DNA from: a bacterium UBP8_UBA6595
GTDB taxonomy: Bacteria; Margulisbacteria; Marinamargulisbacteria; UBA6595
Direction: 5' to 3'
Length of the DNA: 7,604 bases
Assembly: GCA_002433595.1 (NCBI GenBank)
Contig: DJIL01000011.1
Coordinates: 1 to 7,604, forward strand
A model generated the notes under the pieces. That model did not search any database and was not told the DNA's origin. It worked only from the letters and a program-made list of their open reading frames with translations. Each line of letters opens with the position of its first letter. Within the stretch, counting starts at the first letter, position 1. Positions 1 to 5,035 of this stretch are shown piece by piece. The translations under genes and the position numbers were made by a program.

Positions 1-5
1 AATGA

Positions 6-191
6 AACGGTACGCTGAATCAAGACCTTGCTAAATTTTATTCTAAGCACGAAATTATTAACCGAATTTCACCCCATAACCCCTTAAATTTAGTGGCCAA
101 TGGCCATGACGTCCAGACCCTTGAGGGCCTAATCGGTTCGAACCTACTTCATAATAATGGAAAAAATGAATGTCCAGTTAATTTAATATAA
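6..191 (+). other. Open stretch of 61 codons without a start; possible gene remnant
   Basis: Nothing in positions 1-217 can be called a gene with confidence. One frame is open from just after a TGA at 3-5 to a TAA at 189-191. Its translation has a protein-like composition (for example DLAKFYSKHEIINRI and DVQTLEGLIGSNLL), but it has no ATG and no plausible ribosome binding site. The other two plus-strand frames stop within the first 35 bases, and the minus strand shows only very short frames. It could be the tail of a decayed or frameshifted gene entering from the left, or chance. An open run of this length in one of six frames is not strongly improbable in DNA of this composition. I do not recognise the sequence. 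The stretch also holds the adjacent palindromes TGGCCA (94-99 and 101-106) and GGTTCGAACC (135-144). Confidence 0.2.
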
Positions 192-217
192 AGCTTCTTT
201 TCGAGTTCGGTACAGTT

Positions 218-304
218 TGGTGGAGGGAGCTGGATTCGAACCAACGTAGAGATAAACTCGGCAGATTTACAGTCTGCTGCAATTGACCGCTCTGCCATCC
301 CTCC
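218..304 (-). tRNA. tRNA-Tyr (anticodon GUA), class II, CCA encoded
   Basis: Read on the minus strand, the 7-bp acceptor stem GGAGGGA/TCCCTCC pairs perfectly (298-304 with 222-228). It is followed by discriminator A (221) and a genomically encoded CCA (218-220). The D-arm has GCA/TGC stems. The anticodon arm has stem GCAGA/TCTGC around the 7-base loop CTGTAAA, with anticodon GTA at 268-270. The T-arm is GTTGG-TTCGAAT-CCAGC. Between the anticodon and T arms lies a variable arm of about 15 bases able to pair GAG/CTC, the class II form expected for bacterial tRNA-Tyr. The mature body is 84 nt without CCA. It is divergent from the downstream pilin gene. No clear intrinsic terminator follows it within positions 1-217. 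Confidence 0.97.
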
Positions 305-318
305 GCGTAACTATCATT

Positions 319-347
319 ACTTTAGCAAACGATCGCCTATTTCACAA
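319..347 (-). promoter_or_regulatory. Candidate sigma70-type promoter for tRNA-Tyr
   Basis: On the minus strand, a TTGTGA -35-like box (342-347) and a TAAAGT -10-like box (319-324) are separated by 17 bp. The -10 ends 14 bp before the mature 5' end of the tRNA, leaving room for a short 5' leader removed by RNase P. The boxes match the consensus only 4/6 each, so this is a position-supported guess. The element sits in the 64-bp gap shared with the divergent pilin gene. Confidence 0.4.
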
Positions 348-368
348 GTCTATGTTAAACTGACTCTT

Positions 369-779
369 GTGAATAGATTGACGCAATTTAATTATTTAAG
401 CTTAAAAGGGTTTACGTTAATTGAACTTGTTCTGACGATCACGATTATTGGCATACTCACAGCAATGATAACCCCTAAGTTTTCACTCATTCGAACCAAG
501 GCTAAGGAAGCCAATGTGCGAACCGCTACAACAGCCATTCAATTGGCGCTTGAATCCCATTACCTCACCCACAGAGACTACCCACAAACCCAGACCATTG
601 AAGCCCTGCTCGCCACCTTGCAATCGGATGGGGTCTTGGGCACCACCCAAAATCCGTTTACCCAAGCTAGCTATTCCGCCACAGACACCAGCGGAAAAAT
701 TGCCTACACCCGAACAAACACGGGGTATACCCTCACCGCCTACGGACACACCAATGCCGATGTTTTATTGACGTATTAA
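369..779 (+). CDS. Type IV pilin-like protein (prepilin, N-methylation motif)
   Basis: This 136-residue protein has a type III signal sequence. A 14-residue leader ends in Gly14, followed by Phe15 of the mature protein, then TLIE with Glu19 at mature position 5, then a hydrophobic helix to about residue 34. This is the prepilin peptidase (PilD) cleavage and N-methylation motif of type IV pilins and type II secretion pseudopilins. The 122-residue mature protein has a short helical continuation (about 40-68) and a small C-terminal domain with an NPFT..SYS..DTSGKIAY segment, where GspG-like pseudopilins carry an NP-x-G/Y-rich loop. It has no cysteines, so it lacks the C-terminal disulphide loop of classical PilA. 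The start is GTG; no ATG is available in frame, and a TTG at 378 is an alternative giving a leader of 11 residues. No Shine-Dalgarno sequence is visible. No assembly genes are in view, so pilus, pseudopilus or minor pilin cannot be decided. The gene stands alone, convergent with the DUF3050 gene. Confidence 0.85.
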   Translation: MNRLTQFNYLSLKGFTLIELVLTITIIGILTAMITPKFSLIRTKAKEANVRTATTAIQLALESHYLTHRDYPQTQTIEALLATLQSDGVLGTTQNPFTQASYSATDTSGKIAYTRTNTGYTLTAYGHTNADVLLTY

Positions 780-789
780 GCAGCCTTGT

Positions 790-1527
790 CTAAACCGCGT
801 TTTGAATCGCTGAATACAGTGCAATCCGAGCTTGTATCGCCGACAGGGCCCACTGCGTCGCCTGCTCCCAAGCAGGTTGAGACTCCCCACAGGTTTTTGC
901 CACCAAGTCTTGCGCCAATGCCCCATGCTCATCCCCATCCAATTCAATATGGCGATCCAAATACAGTTTGAATCGCTCATGCGGGCCTGTGTCTGGCAGT
1001 TGCGCCAATATCCGAGAAAACATCGCGGGGATTATGGTTTCTCGGCCAAAGGCAAAACTAGCGGCAACCGCCACCGGGCCCGCTTGAATACACTGATATG
1101 TATGCCTTAGGAATGCCTGAACAGGCACCGGGGCTTCAGCCAATGCCTGCGCATAATTAACCGTTACCGCTTCCAGAAATCTGGCAATCGGTCCCTCATC
1201 AACACCTAAATCACCCATGCTTTGTCGATAAAATTGAAAATGACTCGTATACTGCCCATCAATACAATCGGATTCTTCTTCTAATTTAATCGCATTTACT
1301 AAATAGGCCAGCTTGGGTGCCGACGGCGGTTGCCACGGAACGGTTGTCGTTGTGTGCATGGTTTGCAGCGCCGTTAATAAATTCATGAAATCCCATACCG
1401 CATACACATGATACTTCATAAATGAACGCACTGAATTTAAAGACACTAAATCTTCGTAAATGGAGTGCTGATTCAAGTCGGCTTTGGCCGTTTCTAAACC
1501 AGCCAATAATTGCTGCATATTATCCAT
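790..1527 (-). CDS. DUF3050 family protein (heme oxygenase-like fold), probable metal-dependent enzyme of unknown function
   Basis: This 245-residue protein fits the DUF3050 pattern along its whole length. Visible blocks are the helix MKYHVYAVWDFM (37-48), VPW (63-65), the acidic run LEEESD (82-87), TSHF (94-97), FAFGRETIIPAMF (158-170) and the signature RHIELDGDEHG (192-202). The family is known by profile to share the heme oxygenase-like helical fold, but to my knowledge no reaction is firmly assigned. Residues that could bind a metal pair are His40, Glu83-85, His96, Glu163, His193, Asp197 and His201. Asp197-x3-His201 and Glu163 resemble the ligand pattern of heme-oxygenase-like diiron oxidases such as UndA; this is inference. 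It has no signal peptide, so it should be cytosolic. It is the last gene of the operon, with its ATG 5 bp after the leuA stop and a weak AGGG in the leuA stop region as ribosome binding site. Translational coupling is likely. It ends 10 bp from the convergent pilin gene. Confidence 0.85.
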   Translation of the reverse strand: MDNMQQLLAGLETAKADLNQHSIYEDLVSLNSVRSFMKYHVYAVWDFMNLLTALQTMHTTTTVPWQPPSAPKLAYLVNAIKLEEESDCIDGQYTSHFQFYRQSMGDLGVDEGPIARFLEAVTVNYAQALAEAPVPVQAFLRHTYQCIQAGPVAVAASFAFGRETIIPAMFSRILAQLPDTGPHERFKLYLDRHIELDGDEHGALAQDLVAKTCGESQPAWEQATQWALSAIQARIALYSAIQNAV

Positions 1528-1532
1528 AAGCC

Positions 1533-3062
1533 CTATTCCCGGCTATCCCGCAATTGATTAATGGCATTCACATACGCTTTGGCCGACGCAACCAGCACAT
1601 CCAAAGCCGCACCCCGCCCCACAAAAATTTGGCCATGCTCTTGCAATCGAACCGTCACCTCGGCAATAGCGTCTGTCCCTCCTGTAACCGAATGAATGAC
1701 ATAATCCACCAAATCAAATGCTTCGCCAATTAAGGCATCCACGGTATTGTAAATGGCATCCACCGACCCCTCGCCTGTTTCAGTTCCAATTAACTCCCGA
1801 TCCTGCTGAAGCAAGGTGACCGTTGCGCTAGGCTTTGGCCCATTGCCCGTAACCACAGCGACCGTATTTAAAACAAACGCCGAGGCTCCTTGATCTTGCT
1901 CATCCATAACCAACGCCTCAATGTCCCGGTCCGTTAACTGTTTTTTAATATCACATACCCGTTTAAACCGCTCAAAGGCTCGGGCCATTGCCGTATCGGA
2001 TACCTGAATGTTTAATGCCGCTAATTTATCGACAAACGCATGGCGACCCGAATGCTTCCCCAGCACCAGAGTGCTGTCTACTCGACCCACCGATTCCGCC
2101 GTCATGATTTCATACGTATCCCGATTTTTCAGCATGCCATGCTGATGAATCCCCGCTTCATGGGCAAACGCATTGGCCCCCACAATGGCTTTGTTGGGCT
2201 GAACCACTGAACCCGTAATGCGGGTGACTAACCGAGATGCCGCCATGATCTCAGGCGTCTGTATGGCGGTGTGCACCCCCAAAGCATCGGATCGAACCTG
2301 AATGGCCATTACAATTTCTTCCAATGGCGTATTGCCCGCACGCTCGCCAATGCCATTAATGGTGCATTCAATCTGAGAGGCGCCCGCTCGAACCCCCGCC
2401 AACGCATTGGCTGTCGCAAATCCCAAATCATCATGACAATGTACCGACACATCCACTGTGTCAATCTTTGGCACATGCTCCATTAAATACGCAATTAGTG
2501 CCCCAAACCCCCGGTCGCCATCGGGTAATTGATACCCGACTGTATCTGGAATATTAATGGTCGTGGCTCCCGCTTGAATCGCTGCTGTAACCACGCGGAC
2601 CAAAAAACCCCAATCGGATCGGCCCGCATCTTCACACGAAAACTCTACATCGGCAACGAAGGATTTGGCCAACCGAACCGCTTCAACAGCCGTATCGACC
2701 ACTTGATCCGGTGTCATCATTAACTTGTACTGCATATGCACTGGTGATGTGGCGATAAAGGTGTGAATGCGCTTGCGTTTAGCCAACGCCAACGAATCAG
2801 CCGCTGCCTGAATATCCGCTTTTTTCGCTCGCGCCAAACTGCAAATAATGGGCGTTTCAACCGCTTGCGTAATGGCCTGGATAGCCGCAAAATCCCCCGG
2901 CGAAGCAATGGCAAATCCCGCTTCGATAATATCAACGTTTAGCCGCTCCAATTGCTGGGCCACTGCCACTTTTTCTTTTTGGTTCATGGAACACCCCGGC
3001 GATTGCTCCCCATCGCGCAACGTTGTATCAAAGATTTTGATGTGTCGATTGGGCTGGCTCAT
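1533..3062 (-). CDS. leuA: 2-isopropylmalate synthase
   Basis: This enzyme condenses 2-oxoisovalerate with acetyl-CoA to 2-isopropylmalate, the first committed step of leucine synthesis, in the cytosol. The 509-residue protein has the DRE-TIM (HMGL-like) barrel signature DTTLRDGEQSPG at 12-23, with Arg16 and metal-binding Asp17. The metal ligands His208 and His210 lie in SVHCHDDLG, and GIGERAGN with Asn244 spans 237-244. HTFIATSPVH (100-109) and HQHG (306-309) are typical of LeuA. Residues from about 385 to the end form the regulatory LeuA dimer domain, including GTETGEGSVDAIYNTVDAL and a GRGAALDVLVASAKAYVNA tail, so leucine feedback inhibition is expected. The length is near that of the 523-residue E. 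coli enzyme, so it looks complete. Its ATG overlaps the TGA of the upstream oxidoreductase gene (ATGA, 3059-3062), with an AGGCGG-like Shine-Dalgarno inside that gene. No leuBCD genes are in the window. Citramalate synthase is the main alternative, but the LeuA motifs fit better. Confidence 0.93.
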   Translation of the reverse strand: MSQPNRHIKIFDTTLRDGEQSPGCSMNQKEKVAVAQQLERLNVDIIEAGFAIASPGDFAAIQAITQAVETPIICSLARAKKADIQAAADSLALAKRKRIHTFIATSPVHMQYKLMMTPDQVVDTAVEAVRLAKSFVADVEFSCEDAGRSDWGFLVRVVTAAIQAGATTINIPDTVGYQLPDGDRGFGALIAYLMEHVPKIDTVDVSVHCHDDLGFATANALAGVRAGASQIECTINGIGERAGNTPLEEIVMAIQVRSDALGVHTAIQTPEIMAASRLVTRITGSVVQPNKAIVGANAFAHEAGIHQHGMLKNRDTYEIMTAESVGRVDSTLVLGKHSGRHAFVDKLAALNIQVSDTAMARAFERFKRVCDIKKQLTDRDIEALVMDEQDQGASAFVLNTVAVVTGNGPKPSATVTLLQQDRELIGTETGEGSVDAIYNTVDALIGEAFDLVDYVIHSVTGGTDAIAEVTVRLQEHGQIFVGRGAALDVLVASAKAYVNAINQLRDSRE

Positions 3063-4435
3063 GCGCTTACCGCCTGTTTTTTATTTTGAACCGCATTGCG
3101 AACGGCATTGCGAATGACTTCCGGCAAGGCCGGATGAATGTACATCAACCCCGCCATGTCCGACAATGTAGCCTTCATATGCAAAAACGCCATGCACGTA
3201 TGAATCATAGTGGCCGCTTCCGGCCCAATAATATGCGCGCCCACCAAGCGCAAGCTGGTCCGGTCAAACAACACCTTAACAAACCCATGCTCCGATCGCA
3301 GCGCCATGCCCATGGCGGACTCTTGATAGGCATTCATGCCAATAATAAGGCCTGACGCGTCCTCTGGCTCCGATACACCCACGCCCGCAACCTGCGGATT
3401 GGTGAAAATAGCATGCGGAACATGGGGATACCGCATAGGGCCCGATTCCGTACCCGCTACATGGCGCTGAAACACATACTCACCCTCAAAGTTGGCTGTG
3501 TGGCGAAAAAAGCATTGTCCCCGCACATCCCCCAAGGCGACAACGCCTTTACCCGTAGTCCGCGCATGATCATCGGTTTGGATAAACCCCTTGGGACAGC
3601 ATTGAATGTCTGTATTTTCCAAGCCAAGCGAGTCCGTCTCCGGCACAGTACCCGCTGCAACCAATAGTTGAGCGGCAACCAATCGCTGGGTTGCCCCCTT
3701 ATGATTTACAGTCACCGATACCCCCTCAGCAACCGCATCAATCGCCTCAATCGTCGTATAATCATAAACCGTATGGCGCGCTTTAAATACCCGCTCAAAC
3801 TCAGCCCGAACATCCCGATCTTCGCCCGGAACCAAGCCACTGCGGACTACAAACGTAACCGCAGTCCCCAAGGCAGCAAAATAATGGCCCAGCTCCACCG
3901 CAATATACCCCCCACCAATAACAATGAGCGACTCGGGCTGTTGCGTAAGCCGCAACGCTGTCTTATACGTTAAATACGAAACCCTCGCCAAACCCGGAAT
4001 CTCTGGAATACGCGCCTTGGCCCCCGTTGCGATTACAATTTTGGGGGCTGTTACTACGGCATCCCCAACCTGAACCACTGTATTGCTAATAAAGCGCGCA
4101 GCCCCTTTAAATAGCGTGACGTTTTCTGTGCGCGCATACACCGGCTCTATCGCATCGGATTCCGCATCAATAGCGGCCGACACCCGATTCACCAACTGGG
4201 AAAAATGCACCCGATTCACCGAAGCTTCGAGATCAAATCGATCCGCATGAGCCACCGTTTCGGCAACCTCAGCCGAATGAATCAACATCTTTGACGGAAT
4301 ACACCCATGATTTAAACACGTGCCTCCCAGCCGTCCTTTTTCGATAACCGCAACGCGATATCCCAGAGCAGCCGCGGGCCGAACAATTTTAGTTCCACCG
4401 CCCGTTCCGATCACAATAATGTCAAACGATTTCAT
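3059..4435 (-). CDS. FAD-dependent pyridine nucleotide-disulphide oxidoreductase (dihydrolipoyl dehydrogenase/mycothione reductase-like)
   Basis: From the ATG at 4435 this is a 458-residue class I flavoprotein disulphide reductase. The N-terminal FAD-binding segment is DIIVIGTGGGTK (5-16), followed by EKGRLGGTCLNHGCIPSK with redox-active Cys40 and Cys45. A central NAD(P)-binding motif reads VIGGGYIAVELG. The C-terminal interface domain carries the catalytic His434-Glu439 pair in IHPALPEV. After the second NAD(P) strand the sequence is VVRSG rather than an acidic end, which leans towards NADPH; this is tentative. In the FAD fingerprint the third glycine is replaced by Thr15. A GTG in frame at 4462 would add nine residues, but it lies inside the -35 box of the promoter and adds nothing conserved, so the ATG is preferred. 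No E1/E2 dehydrogenase subunits are nearby, arguing against a simple role in a 2-oxoacid dehydrogenase complex. The substrate is unknown; glutathione reductase, mycothione reductase or mercuric-reductase-like roles remain possible. Confidence 0.85.
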   Translation of the reverse strand: MKSFDIIVIGTGGGTKIVRPAAALGYRVAVIEKGRLGGTCLNHGCIPSKMLIHSAEVAETVAHADRFDLEASVNRVHFSQLVNRVSAAIDAESDAIEPVYARTENVTLFKGAARFISNTVVQVGDAVVTAPKIVIATGAKARIPEIPGLARVSYLTYKTALRLTQQPESLIVIGGGYIAVELGHYFAALGTAVTFVVRSGLVPGEDRDVRAEFERVFKARHTVYDYTTIEAIDAVAEGVSVTVNHKGATQRLVAAQLLVAAGTVPETDSLGLENTDIQCCPKGFIQTDDHARTTGKGVVALGDVRGQCFFRHTANFEGEYVFQRHVAGTESGPMRYPHVPHAIFTNPQVAGVGVSEPEDASGLIIGMNAYQESAMGMALRSEHGFVKVLFDRTSLRLVGAHIIGPEAATMIHTCMAFLHMKATLSDMAGLMYIHPALPEVIRNAVRNAVQNKKQAVSA

Positions 4436-4441
4436 GCTGTC

Positions 4442-4470
4442 AGTATACCAAATATCCCCCACAGCCCCAA
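4442..4470 (-). promoter_or_regulatory. Extended -10 promoter of the oxidoreductase-leuA-DUF3050 operon
   Basis: On the minus strand, TTGGGG (4465-4470) and TATACT (4442-4447) are exactly 17 bp apart, and the -10 is preceded by TGG, an extended -10 (TGn) element. The ATG at 4435 begins 6 bp after the -10 box, so the expected transcript start is at or next to the ATG. The leader would be absent or a base or two long, which fits the lack of a Shine-Dalgarno. The promoter occupies the 42-bp gap after the fimbrial subunit gene. The same TTGGTATACT string recurs upstream of that gene. Confidence 0.55.
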
Positions 4471-4477
4471 TGGGCGA

Positions 4478-4990
4478 TTATATGTCGCGATAGATCAACT
4501 CAAGCGTATCTTCATAATTACCGGCTAAATCCATGGTTGTCTGGGTTTCATCCCCAATATTAACAACAATATCATACTGGCCATACGAGGACTGGTTGGG
4601 CAAATCAATCAAATAGATAACCTGAACGGGGTATCCTGGAATACTTAAATTGGGGGATAAATTTTGTTGAACACTTGCGTCTAGCACACTTGTTAATGGC
4701 GTCAGGCTCACTGAATACGGTATCCCCCCAGATCCATCGGAATAGTCTGTGGGCTTAAGCTCGCTACCGTTCATACTGGCCAATACAACCTCAAACCCAT
4801 CCACTGTATTGTTTTTAAACGAAAACGAACCAATTTTAAGTTGGCCATACTCAACATTATCCAAATGCCGCTTCAGTTTAAATAAGCTTTTCGCTTCCAC
4901 GGGGTAGCGAACAGAAAACTTTTCAACATTACCAACTACCATAATGGAGGTAAAAATACTTGCAATTAAGCCATATATTAGGGGGTTCAT
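4478..4990 (-). CDS. Exported fimbrial subunit-like protein of a chaperone-usher locus
   Basis: This 170-residue protein has a hydrophobic N-terminus (about residues 3-20, ending IMVVG), then a beta-strand-rich domain without cysteines. The stretch SFSFKNNTVDGFEVVLASMNGSEL and the following IPYSVSLTP match, in order and spacing, the pattern of pilin-like subunits of alternate and spore-coat-U-type chaperone-usher systems (a GY-V-LSS-NG-L motif, then IPYTLS). The final AGNYEDTLELIYRDI resembles their last strand, AGTYTDTITV. With the usher gene directly upstream (45 bp), it is probably a pilin or tip subunit delivered to the periplasm. Oddities are a putative signal peptide with no Lys or Arg before the hydrophobic core and no clear cleavage motif. 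An in-frame TAA directly upstream of the ATG excludes a longer start. No Shine-Dalgarno is seen; the gene has its own extended -10 promoter. Assignment is by pattern only. Confidence 0.6.
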   Translation of the reverse strand: MNPLIYGLIASIFTSIMVVGNVEKFSVRYPVEAKSLFKLKRHLDNVEYGQLKIGSFSFKNNTVDGFEVVLASMNGSELKPTDYSDGSGGIPYSVSLTPLTSVLDASVQQNLSPNLSIPGYPVQVIYLIDLPNQSSYGQYDIVVNIGDETQTTMDLAGNYEDTLELIYRDI

Positions 4991-5001
4991 TTATATTTAT
5001 T

Positions 5002-5030
5002 AGTATACCAATAATTACCCATCAAAACAA
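5002..5030 (-). promoter_or_regulatory. Extended -10 promoter of the fimbrial subunit-like gene
   Basis: On the minus strand, TTGTTT (5025-5030) and TATACT (5002-5007) are separated by 17 bp, with TGG directly before the -10 (extended -10). The ATG begins 11 bp after the -10 box, so the untranslated leader would be only about 4-6 bases of A/T-rich sequence with no Shine-Dalgarno. It lies between the usher stop codon and the subunit gene. The subunit could therefore be made at a higher level than the usher, as is common for fimbrial subunits. Confidence 0.5.
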
Positions 5031-5035
5031 GCACC

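Noticed and set aside
114..129. Inverted repeat AGACCC-TTGA-GGGCCT as a terminator of the tRNA transcript
   Set aside because: The stem is short with a mismatch and there is no T-tract after it on the minus strand.
130..150. GGTTCGAACC as the T-arm of a second tRNA
   Set aside because: The flanking bases do not form a 5-bp T-stem on either strand, and no acceptor stem or anticodon arm can be found around it.
351..356. TATGTT as the -10 box of the pilin gene
   Set aside because: No -35-like hexamer lies 16-18 bp upstream, so the match is too weak to call.
786..1110. Plus-strand open frames inside the DUF3050 gene and similar frames opposite leuA, the oxidoreductase and the usher
   Set aside because: They are antisense or out-of-frame shadows of well-supported genes, with low-complexity or Arg/Pro/His-rich translations and no recognisable domains.
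1533..3062. Citramalate synthase (CimA) instead of LeuA
   Set aside because: The HTFIATSPVH and DTTLRDGEQSPG motifs and the C-terminal dimer domain fit LeuA; only an assay would exclude it fully.
4436..4462. GTG at 4462 as the start of the oxidoreductase
   Set aside because: The nine extra residues are not family-like and the codons overlap the promoter elements; the ATG at 4435 starts exactly before the FAD-binding strand.
4465..4475. GCCC-CAA-TGGGC inverted repeat as a terminator after the fimbrial subunit gene
   Set aside because: Only four pairs, no T-tract, and it overlaps the -35 box of the next promoter.
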